Of a stretch of 21,289 nt of DNA, positions 6,341 through 15,065 are shown one piece after another. Origin of the DNA: CAYGZC01 sp964354225 (GTDB taxonomy: Bacteria > Bacteroidota > Ignavibacteria > UBA10030 > SZUA-254); the NCBI GenBank assembly GCA_964354225.1, contig CAYGZC010000270.1, positions 1 through 21,289 of the forward strand, in the 5' to 3' direction. Made by a program: the position numbers and the translations under genes. Under the pieces are notes generated by a model, which ran no database searches, had not been told where the DNA came from, and saw nothing but the letters and a program-made list of their open reading frames with translations. Position 1 is the first letter of the stretch. Every line of letters starts with the position of its first letter.

Positions 6341-8031
6341 TTTGGGAAAATGATTTCTTTCATTTTTCTAATCGGAGCAGTGATTTTCCAGCTTAAAGAA
6401 TTTATGATTACATTATGCCAATGATTTAGATTATCATATTTCGACTGAGCAGCATGCAGTCTGTTTTCAGTGTTTAATTTTTCCTGCTTCAGAGTCTCGT
6501 TTTGTTTCCTCAACCAATCCTCACTCTTCTTCTTCTCTGTAAGGATTTGCACAATATGATCTTTTAGCCATGCTTCTACTGCCTGATTATCTGAATGGAG
6601 TTGTTCAATCTGCTTTTGATATCTATCCATAGCCGCCTGATTATCCGAACCGAGTTGCTCAATCTGCTTTTGATATCTATCCTTAGCCGCTTGGTAATCT
6701 GAATGAAGTTGTTCAATTTGCCTCTGATATTCATTGTCCGATCTAAGTTTTTCAGACCGAAATTCCGAGAACTGTTTGGTGAACTCAATTTCGATGTTTT
6801 GTTTTTCTCTTATTAGATCACCATACTTTTTTATTAATTCATCTTCTTGCTTCGTTTTCTCGATCAGGAGATTACTAAATTCTTTCTGAATCGAGGTAAG
6901 CATCTTCAATAAATCTTCTGCGGATTTGTTGATAAGTGAACGGTTCCCGCTTAAAAAATCAAAATTCTTTTGAGTATACGCACGATTCTTTGCAACTTCT
7001 CCCGACAGCTCATCGGAAAGCCGTGTAATATGTTGCACTAAATTCGCCTGAGTGACACTGAGCTGGTAGAATATCCTACGACCTTGCTCCTGGTTTCGTA
7101 GATACTCGATTATTTTATGATAATAATTCAACACAGTATTTTTTTTATCGGAGCTTAACTTGAAGATTGAGCGGACAAATTCTGTCCCTTCTATAAGCTC
7201 GAACCCTGACAACTCCAGAATATTCGTAAGTGTTCCGAGGGAAAAGTTGTACATATGAGCGAGCACAGTATATCGCAGAAAATCGCACTGATAGACTGGT
7301 TTGTTGTGTAAGTCAAGCACACCGGGGACTTCCACATACACCATCCCATCTTCCTTAAGCATGTTTTTTACCAGCATCAATTCTTTATACGGATCGGTGA
7401 AATGCTCGAGGATGTGACTCATGATGACAAGATCGAATTTCTTATTCAGCTTCACGAGTGCATCGGTGCTCCCTTGTACCATATTCAATCCGTACTTCTC
7501 CTTCCCGAATCGTACACACGCTTCGCTGTACTCACAGCCGCACGCCGTTACATCGATTGCCTGTTTCTTCGCCTCCTCAATAATCGCTTTCAGATTATTT
7601 CCTACACCTGCGCCGATTTCGGCAACTTCCAAATGTTTTCTTACTCCAATATGCTTCCTCAGGAATCCGAAGATCATCATCCCTTGCTGCTTATCCACCA
7701 TGTGCTCAAAATTAGCAACCTCCTCTTGACCGAAGACAAGTCCGTGGTATTCTTTGTCGTAGAATTCCGGCAGACTTTTTTCCTGCAACCGCGGACTGCA
7801 TATAAGAAGCCCGCACGATTTACATATTACATTCCCAAATGGTAAACCAAAACGATCCTTTGCCGTAAGTTGTTCAAAATTTTTTCCGCCGCATACACAA
7901 ACAGAGACAGTTTCAGTTCTATAGTGACCAGTTTCTATCTTCTTTAAGAATTGTTCTCGATATTTTATATGAGTGGGATTTAATTCCCACTCGGTGATGT
8001 TATCGTGGATATATCTATTTCCTAATATCAT
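6328..8031 (-). CDS. SAM methyltransferase with zinc-binding N-terminus and long coiled coil
   Basis: About 567 aa in three parts. Residues 1-90 carry a CxC...CxxC zinc-binding cluster (C45, C47, C70, C73). Residues ~110-290 are a class I methyltransferase: motif I EIGAGVG at 138-144 and HILEHFTDP starting at 206. Residues ~375-530 are strongly heptad-like and charged, including three tandem 18-residue units of the form RYQKQIEQLHSDNQAAMD at 434-487. The C-terminus (WHNVIINSLSWKITAPIRKM and a basic tail) resembles the SLSW+IT.P+R ending common in large sugar-cluster enzymes and could touch membrane. The layout recalls WbdD, which caps O-antigen chains and measures length with a coiled coil; the WbdD kinase domain is absent here. 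ATG at 8029-8031 is chosen over a TTG one codon earlier because GAAGG lies 7 nt before the ATG. The 3' end overlaps the next GT2 gene by 13 bp. Confidence 0.85.
   Translation of the reverse strand: MILGNRYIHDNITEWELNPTHIKYREQFLKKIETGHYRTETVSVCVCGGKNFEQLTAKDRFGLPFGNVICKSCGLLICSPRLQEKSLPEFYDKEYHGLVFGQEEVANFEHMVDKQQGMMIFGFLRKHIGVRKHLEVAEIGAGVGNNLKAIIEEAKKQAIDVTACGCEYSEACVRFGKEKYGLNMVQGSTDALVKLNKKFDLVIMSHILEHFTDPYKELMLVKNMLKEDGMVYVEVPGVLDLHNKPVYQCDFLRYTVLAHMYNFSLGTLTNILELSGFELIEGTEFVRSIFKLSSDKKNTVLNYYHKIIEYLRNQEQGRRIFYQLSVTQANLVQHITRLSDELSGEVAKNRAYTQKNFDFLSGNRSLINKSAEDLLKMLTSIQKEFSNLLIEKTKQEDELIKKYGDLIREKQNIEIEFTKQFSEFRSEKLRSDNEYQRQIEQLHSDYQAAKDRYQKQIEQLGSDNQAAMDRYQKQIEQLHSDNQAVEAWLKDHIVQILTEKKKSEDWLRKQNETLKQEKLNTENRLHAAQSKYDNLNHWHNVIINSLSWKITAPIRKMKEIIFPKWKG
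6571..6732 (-). repeat. Three 54-bp in-frame tandem repeats in the coiled coil
   Basis: Three consecutive 54-bp units encode 18-residue repeats with the core YQ+QIEQL.SD.QA. Units differ by a few bases, and the middle and last are closest. Units of exactly 18 codons add or lose whole coiled-coil turns without a frameshift, so copy number could vary between strains. Confidence 0.85.
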
Positions 8032-8082
8032 CAATTTACCTTCATATAAATTTAATCTATTTCAACCTGACAACCTGATCAG

Positions 8083-8111
8083 CCTGGTTACCAAGTTCCA
8101 CTTGGTAACTA
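8083..8111 (+). repeat. Dispersed palindromic repeat, copy 1
   Basis: A 29-nt element with a perfect 10-bp stem, GTTACCAAGT at 8087-8096 and ACTTGGTAAC at 8100-8109, around the 3-nt loop TCC. It matches a second copy at 21132-21161 (opposite strand) at 24 positions, with one gap. It lies in the 117-bp gap between the giant gene and the coiled-coil methyltransferase gene. Just to its left CAACCTGA is repeated directly at 8063-8070 and 8071-8078. No T-run follows on either strand, so it is not a standard intrinsic terminator, though the RNA hairpin could still protect or block transcripts. Confidence 0.7.
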
Positions 8112-8148
8112 ACCAAGGAAGCCCAGGATGTGCCAGTAGATTTTAATG

Positions 8149-11100
8149 TCAACCATCCTTCAGCTTCTGCAGCCAGCTATCGAGTTTCTTAATTCGTTCT
8201 CTGCTTCCTTCCGTAATGTACGAAACAATTGGAATATTTGACATTTGTTTTACCGGCTCGACCGGAATTTGCACTTCCGGTGTATATTTAGGTTGAGATG
8301 GCGCGATCTTTTCTCTTACCACTGTAAGATAATCAACCTTTGGAAACACTTGTAGATGCCCGCCAACAGTTGCATCCAAAATTACGCGACTGTCTTCCTC
8401 ATACACCTTTTTCGCAATCCGGTATGCTTGCTCAGATCGTTCAAGATCTGGATACTGCCATTTTACACCTTTACCAAAGTAATTTGGATGGAAGTGATTC
8501 GTGTCTTCTGCCTGCGCTGTTACAAGTTTGTTTGGTTCACCAGCCACTTTAAAATAATGGTCAACACCGATTAGAATTATCGTAGTAAAACCCAAATAGA
8601 ATGCAACTTGCATCGCACAGTAAGTAACTGTGCCACCCTCGTACCACTGGAGCGTTTCAAGGTATCTGTTGAAGTCAAACCCTGTAGAATCGAGGCTCGT
8701 CATAAAAAATGTGTTCCACGGATTCTTCACGTGCTTCTGAGAATCCCAGCGCAAGAACTTCACGGTTGAAAGTTGGTCGATTTCATGTCCAAACTGTTCA
8801 ATAACGTTCGGGTTCACCGAACAGTAAAAGGTAGGATCAAACCCCATGTTATTATAGTTTAGGTAGATGCGATTCGTTCCGATCGTGAACTCGTTCTTCA
8901 GCAATCGTAAATCAGTCTGTTTCAAACTTGGACCGTTGCCGATAATGAAACATCTATTACCCAAATATTTATTTTTAAGGTCTAAAATATTATAATATTT
9001 ACAATCGTTTAACTCACGATCCGGACCCCCTCTTAATCTCTTATTGACAGGAAGCTTCCCATCACTCAAAAAATGTTGAAGCATGATTTCACGAATTTCA
9101 TCGCCCTTTACTCCGTGGAGCATCGATAACTTCCCAGAGTAGCGCTGGATAATATCGGATGGTCTCATTTTTGAATCCCAATCGCACAGGATGAGATCTT
9201 CACGGGAAGTCAACTTGTCAAGAGACCAGTCAGATGGATTGTTAGATCCGGTCTTTTCCTTCCAGTACAATCCAAACAGAAAATAATCGTAGCTAACGTC
9301 GTATCCACTGAACATCGGACCCCAGAAGCAATTGTTTGCTAGTGTCGTATCGGGTTGACTAATGTACTGCCACCATGGATTTGGGTATCGTTCATAAAAA
9401 TATTTTTCCAACGGAAGAGCACGCAATTTGTTACAATCATAAACCGAAGAACCTGCCCAGTGAGTTGGAATATATTTACCGTTGATTTTCCCTTTCTTCA
9501 GATGACCAAAAATTGGTGTGTCGTCTTTTATCCATCCTTCATAAATCTCCTTCAACCAACCATGCTTTAGAATAACAGCATCAGGTTCTACAATCAGGAA
9601 CGAGTCCAATGCGTTGATATATTTGTAAACACAGAGATTCCATTGCAAAACTTTGAGCTTCCTTGCTCTTGATTGCCACCAATGGTTTTTTGTCGGGCTG
9701 AGTTTTGAAATTTCCGGATACTGCAACAGGTTCGGATCCTGTTTAATCATACTTTCGGGAACTTTAATATCAGGGAGATCATTTGAGAAATATGCGCGCT
9801 TCTTGCTAAAAAACTTCAGAATCGTATCAGAGATTGTTAATGAGATTGGCTCACCACCATATTGCAGATAGTATGTGCAATCTATCCCTTCTTCTGCAGC
9901 CATGAAAAGCTCGAGCATGAGCTTGGCAGATAATTGATCGCCTTTATGAAAGTTTAGGACAACATTCATGTGTTCTAGTTTTCCCGTACGAAGTATTTTT
10001 TCCGGTTCCTTTATTGGCGTGACAACTGGTGATGAAGGCACTACGGGTTCCTTCTCCCATGGTATTGGCGTTATCTGTACATTCTTCATACGCATTTGTC
10101 GTAAATACATATTTCCATAGAGAAGTAAGTCCTGAGTATAACGAAGGACACCAAAGATGAAACTGTCTTTTTTACTGCATCCCTTGCTCCTGCACATCCG
10201 ATAAAATCTTCTGGCAATGATCCCTAAAAACGACCTGCGAATATTTTCTTTGATATACCACTCCGGATGCAACTTTACAAGAAGTGCCTGTCCTTTACCG
10301 TAGTTCCTGAAAGTTCTGAGGAACGATGCAGTACTTGCTTTATGGTGGTGATAAACTATTGCTTTTGGATTGTAGCCGAGTAAAAAACCTTTTTTCCTTA
10401 TCCGAAAGCTCAGATCTGGATCTTCTCCACCCGGTTGTTTGAATTCTTTATTGAATCCACCGAACTTCTGGAGAACATCTTTTCGATAGCAAGCATTCAA
10501 TGTCAATAAATAGGCGACAGTACCATCGATTACCCTTGTACTGTACATACCCGTCTGGGCAAAATACCTGCTGAAAATATCATCCCCCACACCGCGTGCA
10601 GAGCCGCCAACCCCTGCAATGTCATCGGATGTGAATCCTTTCAGCAACTCCCGGAGCCAATTCTTATCTACGATGCAATCGCTATCTGTATAGGCAACAA
10701 ATTTTCCTTTTGCATTTTTCAATCCTGCATTCCTTGCCGTTGCAGGACCGGAATTCTTTTGAGAAATATATCTGAAATTCAATCTTGTGGTCTTCGCGTA
10801 TTTCTCCATATATTCCATCGTGCCATCCGTTGAGCCATCATCGATGATAATGACTTCAAAATCTGATACTGGATAGTCAAGTCCTTCTATGGATTCCAAC
10901 GTGCGAGTTATAAAGTCAATTCGGTTGTATGTAGGAATAACGATACTTACTTTTACCTCTAGAGAATCATTGTAAGAGCTTCCATGAATAATCATATGCT
11001 CTGTTTCCCTTGATGGACCTTTGAAGGGAATCACTGGTTTGCCTAATTCTTGAACTTTGTTGTTCACCAAATCCAGTATATCGTATATAATTCCGCATCG

Positions 11101-12741
11101 TTTTTTTTGAAGATTGTTATAAAATATATTCGATGAATGAACTCTATAATACCCCAGAACCTCATCAAGAATTTTCAGCTTTGAAAAATACAATGCCATC
11201 CTCGTTATGTAGGCATCGGCGCAGATCTTTAGTTCAGATTCAGGAACAGGAAATATCTGGCTCAGTACACTTTTTTTAAACGTTAATCCTGTAGTAGGTA
11301 CAAAAAAATCAAATAAACCCTTCTTAGTCATTAGCTCAAGATGGTTTTCATAATACTTAAATGTTCGATATTTCTGATCTCCTTTCATCAGGTTGTGTTG
11401 AACAAAATCGTACCGTTCGTGTTCTTGCAAAATACGTTCAAGCTTGTTCGGGTACCAATAATCATCACTATCAAGAAAACAAACAATCTCACCGCGACAT
11501 TTTGAAAAACCCACATTGAATGCAGAAGCTTGACCACCATTTTGTTTGTAAATTGGAATTATTCTTTGTGGCTCCTTTGCCTTGTACCGGTCAATGATTG
11601 CGACTGAATCATCAGTCGAGCCATCGTCCACGATAATCAACTCCCAATTCTTATATGTTTGAGCGATTACACTTTCAATTGCTTCACCTACATACGAAGC
11701 ATAATTGTAATTAGGCATGATGATGGAAATGAGTGGTTTCTGCACCTGCTCTAACCGTGCTGCCGCTTTTGTGCGGTTGACTTTAAGTATCCCTACAGGA
11801 AGATATTTGGGATCCCACTTCCCCCACGGCATTCCATTATCACCAGATTTGAAATAAAAAGGTGCGAGCCGCTTATGAAGCTCGTTGTTTTCTTTCTTCA
11901 ATTCAGAAAACAATTTTTCTTTATTAGCATAATTACTTTTCACACTTTCAGGTAAACGGAAGAATTTTTTCAGTGTGGGTTCGCTATAGCACCAGCCCTT
12001 CGATTGCTCATGGAACCAATCATCGGCAAGCGAGGCAGAAACAGTTACAGCAAGAAATCTGCCTTTTTTGGTGACACGAAAAAGCTCAGTCATACATTGT
12101 TCAAATCCGTTATGGTCGTTATGCTCAAGTGCCGAGATTGAAATAACCCCATCTACAAAGTTATCCGGAATTAAAAACATGTTCTTTAAATCGGATTTAT
12201 AGATAAAGATTCTGCCGCAGTTATCGGCAGCATTTTCCTTAAGCACGCTGGATAATTTTTTTTTGCTCTGCGTTAGAGGTTTGAACCGATGGCTTTTGAT
12301 AAATTGTTTTACAGTTTCAGGATTACCAGGGTACTTACCCTTTGTCTTTTTACCATTCACTTTGAGCTGATAAGTATTTTCAAGATGCCTTGTATAAACA
12401 TTATCATACACAATACTCTGGTCGTTTAAATAATGAATAATCGACTCGTATCGTTTTAAGATGTGCTTAAGAAACTGCCTGTTGGCAAAATCCACACTGA
12501 TAACATTGAAGCCCAATTCAGCAAGAATAAACTGAGATAAACCTGAGCCGGCACCCGCATCGAGCAACAATGAACCTTTCGGTAAATCTTTAATAACGTT
12601 TGCAACCCAGGCGAGATCGAGATAATAGTGCCAGCCAATACCCATATTGAAATATTTCTGAATGGACTCGACGACATGCATCTCTTCTTTGAGTGCTTGG
12701 AATAAATCTAAGCTTAATATTTCAATTTTTTCTTTCTGCAT
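8149..12741 (-). CDS. Giant five-domain methyltransferase/glycosyltransferase with C-terminal DUF115 domain
   Basis: About 1530 aa. Residues ~30-320: class I methyltransferase, LLDAGAGSG at 59-67 and ISALEHND after it. Residues 337-550: GT2, with VDDGSTD at 371-377 and DSDD at 424-427. Residues 597-850: second GT2, DDGSTD at 634-639, DSD at 686-688, GGEDPDLSFR at 771-780. Residues ~890-912: proline-rich linker. Residues ~925-1215: a further GT-like region, VEPDAVILKHGW near 1051-1062, resembling DUF5672-type transferases. Residues 1260-1472: DUF115/Maf-like domain (GNGPSL 1268-1273, GVDHYF 1392-1397), paralogous to the protein at 1577-2317. No membrane helix is obvious. The protein probably assembles and tailors a multi-sugar repeat on the cytosolic face. 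An ATG at 12739-12741 is preferred to an upstream TTG (12769-12771, ten residues longer); neither has a Shine-Dalgarno. The reading frame is unbroken, so this is a real fusion, not a run of split genes. Confidence 0.87.
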   Translation of the reverse strand: MQKEKIEILSLDLFQALKEEMHVVESIQKYFNMGIGWHYYLDLAWVANVIKDLPKGSLLLDAGAGSGLSQFILAELGFNVISVDFANRQFLKHILKRYESIIHYLNDQSIVYDNVYTRHLENTYQLKVNGKKTKGKYPGNPETVKQFIKSHRFKPLTQSKKKLSSVLKENAADNCGRIFIYKSDLKNMFLIPDNFVDGVISISALEHNDHNGFEQCMTELFRVTKKGRFLAVTVSASLADDWFHEQSKGWCYSEPTLKKFFRLPESVKSNYANKEKLFSELKKENNELHKRLAPFYFKSGDNGMPWGKWDPKYLPVGILKVNRTKAAARLEQVQKPLISIIMPNYNYASYVGEAIESVIAQTYKNWELIIVDDGSTDDSVAIIDRYKAKEPQRIIPIYKQNGGQASAFNVGFSKCRGEIVCFLDSDDYWYPNKLERILQEHERYDFVQHNLMKGDQKYRTFKYYENHLELMTKKGLFDFFVPTTGLTFKKSVLSQIFPVPESELKICADAYITRMALYFSKLKILDEVLGYYRVHSSNIFYNNLQKKRCGIIYDILDLVNNKVQELGKPVIPFKGPSRETEHMIIHGSSYNDSLEVKVSIVIPTYNRIDFITRTLESIEGLDYPVSDFEVIIIDDGSTDGTMEYMEKYAKTTRLNFRYISQKNSGPATARNAGLKNAKGKFVAYTDSDCIVDKNWLRELLKGFTSDDIAGVGGSARGVGDDIFSRYFAQTGMYSTRVIDGTVAYLLTLNACYRKDVLQKFGGFNKEFKQPGGEDPDLSFRIRKKGFLLGYNPKAIVYHHHKASTASFLRTFRNYGKGQALLVKLHPEWYIKENIRRSFLGIIARRFYRMCRSKGCSKKDSFIFGVLRYTQDLLLYGNMYLRQMRMKNVQITPIPWEKEPVVPSSPVVTPIKEPEKILRTGKLEHMNVVLNFHKGDQLSAKLMLELFMAAEEGIDCTYYLQYGGEPISLTISDTILKFFSKKRAYFSNDLPDIKVPESMIKQDPNLLQYPEISKLSPTKNHWWQSRARKLKVLQWNLCVYKYINALDSFLIVEPDAVILKHGWLKEIYEGWIKDDTPIFGHLKKGKINGKYIPTHWAGSSVYDCNKLRALPLEKYFYERYPNPWWQYISQPDTTLANNCFWGPMFSGYDVSYDYFLFGLYWKEKTGSNNPSDWSLDKLTSREDLILCDWDSKMRPSDIIQRYSGKLSMLHGVKGDEIREIMLQHFLSDGKLPVNKRLRGGPDRELNDCKYYNILDLKNKYLGNRCFIIGNGPSLKQTDLRLLKNEFTIGTNRIYLNYNNMGFDPTFYCSVNPNVIEQFGHEIDQLSTVKFLRWDSQKHVKNPWNTFFMTSLDSTGFDFNRYLETLQWYEGGTVTYCAMQVAFYLGFTTIILIGVDHYFKVAGEPNKLVTAQAEDTNHFHPNYFGKGVKWQYPDLERSEQAYRIAKKVYEEDSRVILDATVGGHLQVFPKVDYLTVVREKIAPSQPKYTPEVQIPVEPVKQMSNIPIVSYITEGSRERIKKLDSWLQKLKDG

Positions 12742-12815
12742 ATAATTAGCAGAATTGGGTTTGTATACCAATTTAATAATAAATTTTTTTAAGATAATCT
12801 AATATGGGAAATAAA

Positions 12816-13955
12816 TCAAAACTTTGAAAGCTCTTGTGCAATGATGTCGATAACCTGTTCTTGTTCATGTTCCTTTAAATTATTGTAGAATGGAAGCCGT
12901 AAAAGGCGTTTACTTATGTCTTCGGTTATAGGAAGTTCACCCTCTTTATACCCAAATTTCTTTCCCATTGGTGAAGTATGCAAAGGCAAATAATGGAATA
13001 CAGCAAGAATACCGTGTTCTTTAAGAACCTTGATCATATGATCGCGTATTTGCTCATTTGGAAAAAGACAATAGAACATATGGTAATTCGTTTCACACCA
13101 CGCCGATACGTAAGGAATTTGAAGCATCCCCTTGGTGACCAAATGAGATAAATGCTTTGAATAATATTCAAAGATTTTCTTTCGTGCAGCCGTTATTTGA
13201 TCCATGGATTCGAACTGAGCATACAAGTACGCTGCAAGAATATCTGATGGAAGGTACGATGATCCGATATCGACCCAAGTATACTTGTCCACCTGTCCCC
13301 GCCAGAACTTGCTTCTGTTCGTCCCTTTCTCGCGTACAATTTCGGCACGCTCGATGTACTGCTCGTCGTTGATAACAAGCGCACCGCCTTCACCGCAAAT
13401 AAAATTCTTTGTCTCATGGAAGGAATAAGCGCCGAGCTGTCCAATTGTGCCGAGATACCGATCTTTATATTTTGCATTCACGCCCTGCGCTGCATCTTCG
13501 ATTACAGGTATATTATACTTCCTCCCAATATTCATAACCTTATCCATATCGCAGCTAACACCTGCATAATGAATTGGAACAATAGCTTTTGTCTTATTTG
13601 TTATTTTAGCTTCTATTAAATCCGGATCGATGTTGAACGTTTGTTTTTCGATGTCCACAAAAATTGGTTTTGCACCACGTAAACAGAACGCATTTGCAGT
13701 AGATACAAATGTAAACGATGGTAAAATGACTTCATCACCCGGCTGCACATTGCACAGTAGCGCAGTCATTTCCAGCGCAGAGGTGCACGATGTAGTTAGC
13801 AAAACTTTCTTTGCATCAAACCGCTTTTCAAGAAACGCATGACACTTTTTTGTGAATAACCCATCGCCAGAAATTTGTCCATCTTGCACTGCCTGGGCAA
13901 TGTAATCCAGTTCCTTACCGACGATAGACGGACGATTGAAAGGAATATTAATCAT
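12816..13955 (-). CDS. wecE: dTDP-4-amino-4,6-dideoxygalactose transaminase
   Basis: PLP-dependent DegT/DnrJ/EryC1/StrS aminotransferase of 379 aa, close along its whole length to E. coli WecE (RffA) as I remember it. Landmarks: IPFNRPSIVGKELDYI at the N-terminus, VLLTTSCTSALEM (51-63), PSFTFVSTANAF (79-90), VPIHYAGV (126-133), EDAAQGV (153-159) with the cofactor Asp154, SFHETKNF with the PLP lysine K183, and REKGTNRSKFWRGQVDKYTW (208-227). It transfers the amino group of glutamate to dTDP-4-keto-6-deoxyglucose, giving dTDP-4-amino-4,6-dideoxygalactose (dTDP-Fuc4N). The rmlA/rmlB genes that make its substrate are not in the window and must be elsewhere. The next gene upstream encodes an acetyltransferase, matching the wecD-wecE pairing of enterobacterial common antigen. 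ATG at 13953-13955. Confidence 0.93.
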   Translation of the reverse strand: MINIPFNRPSIVGKELDYIAQAVQDGQISGDGLFTKKCHAFLEKRFDAKKVLLTTSCTSALEMTALLCNVQPGDEVILPSFTFVSTANAFCLRGAKPIFVDIEKQTFNIDPDLIEAKITNKTKAIVPIHYAGVSCDMDKVMNIGRKYNIPVIEDAAQGVNAKYKDRYLGTIGQLGAYSFHETKNFICGEGGALVINDEQYIERAEIVREKGTNRSKFWRGQVDKYTWVDIGSSYLPSDILAAYLYAQFESMDQITAARKKIFEYYSKHLSHLVTKGMLQIPYVSAWCETNYHMFYCLFPNEQIRDHMIKVLKEHGILAVFHYLPLHTSPMGKKFGYKEGELPITEDISKRLLRLPFYNNLKEHEQEQVIDIIAQELSKF

Positions 13956-14010
13956 ATAGGTTAATAAACATTAAGGTTTTGTTTTGCATATAATAATATC
14001 CCAAACTTTC

Positions 14011-15024
14011 CTATTCCAACCATTTATGGAACGAATGACGTGCACAGGCGATATTCCATCCAAGCCTAGTGTAATTTTTTTGTACAGGATAATTATTAAT
14101 ATGAGTCGGGCCTTCTATCATATCTGCACATCCATTTAATCTGCGCATACCTTCATATGTCAGAGTATAAAATAATCCCAGACCTGAATATTCTGGATGA
14201 ATACCTCCTATACTATAATGTCCAATTGGCATACCATGCTTCGACTCCAAGATAGATGGTCTCTTCCATGCTGAATACCCAGCAATATTTTTACCTATCT
14301 CTGCAACTATTACATAATCGGCCCATCCTTGTAAGCACGATTTGATCCATTCCTCATAGATACACACAGCTTTCTTGTGGGGTATCATACCATCGGAGTT
14401 AAATCTTCCAAAGTGATTAGCAAATGACAAGTTTGCTATTTTTACAAGTTGTTCAACATCAAATTCAGATGCCAGTCGAAGGGAAACACCTTCTACCATT
14501 TTTGGCTTAGAGACATTTTCTATCGGATGTTTTCGGTAATCAAAAATAAAATCCAAAAGAGTATCCATTAAAAGGAATCCATGTATTTCCAAGGCATGAA
14601 TAGATGGGATATCTTTAGTATAAGTTTTGCAAAGTAAAAACTGAGCACCTCGCTGGCGTCCATACCGTTCTACTTCTTCAATTAATCCACCTATTATATC
14701 AGTAATTCCACTTTCTCTATGATCAACACAGAGATATTTTATACACGCCATATTTTTGCCAAGTATACCACTCTCCCAGGGTAATTTTATAAACAGCGCT
14801 AAACCAATTATCTTATCACCTTTTTGTGCAATAATTACAGTAGCATCTTCTGAACTAAGAGAATTTTTTAGATCATCATACCAAAAATTTGCAATCTGCT
14901 CTAATGACACACCTAAAAAATATGATAACGGTTTGAATGGAAAAAAACTTAAAGATTCTTTAATACAAAGTATATCATCTATATTTATTTTAGTAAACGC
15001 TATTTTATTCATTTTACTTATCAT
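14011..15024 (-). CDS. Double-GNAT N-acetyltransferase, possible WecD-type sugar acetyltransferase
   Basis: A 337-aa protein with two GNAT-like halves. The first (about 8-165) includes ATVIIAQKGDKIIGLALF and the LPWESGILGK stretch, which recalls the W(D/E)S.FFG motif of WecD-type acetyltransferases. The second (about 179-337) has VIVAEIGKNIAGYSAW, SIGGIHPEYSGLGLFYTLTYEGM (acetyl-CoA binding region) and NNYPVQKNYTRLGWNIACARHSFHKWL. Standing 55 nt upstream of wecE, it is a good candidate to acetylate the 4-amino group made by WecE, giving dTDP-Fuc4NAc (inference; canonical WecD is shorter, about 220 aa). ATG at 15022-15024; a second ATG four codons later is equally possible, and no Shine-Dalgarno is visible. 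The gene looks more AT-rich than wecE. Confidence 0.75.
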   Translation of the reverse strand: MISKMNKIAFTKINIDDILCIKESLSFFPFKPLSYFLGVSLEQIANFWYDDLKNSLSSEDATVIIAQKGDKIIGLALFIKLPWESGILGKNMACIKYLCVDHRESGITDIIGGLIEEVERYGRQRGAQFLLCKTYTKDIPSIHALEIHGFLLMDTLLDFIFDYRKHPIENVSKPKMVEGVSLRLASEFDVEQLVKIANLSFANHFGRFNSDGMIPHKKAVCIYEEWIKSCLQGWADYVIVAEIGKNIAGYSAWKRPSILESKHGMPIGHYSIGGIHPEYSGLGLFYTLTYEGMRRLNGCADMIEGPTHINNYPVQKNYTRLGWNIACARHSFHKWLE

Positions 15025-15065
15025 TAAATATTTTTTTATTTGCCATTTTAAGTAAAAAGTGATCT

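Noticed and set aside
6571..6732. CRISPR-like or non-coding tandem repeats
   Set aside because: Units are contiguous without spacers, in frame, and encode coiled-coil heptads inside a clear gene.
7402..7845. A 147-codon plus-strand open frame
   Set aside because: Antisense to the methyltransferase core and zinc site of the gene at 6328-8031; composition is not protein-like and no family is recognised.
8087..8109. The 10-bp hairpin as an intrinsic terminator
   Set aside because: No U-run follows on either strand, and a diverged copy exists elsewhere, so a dispersed repeat is the better reading.
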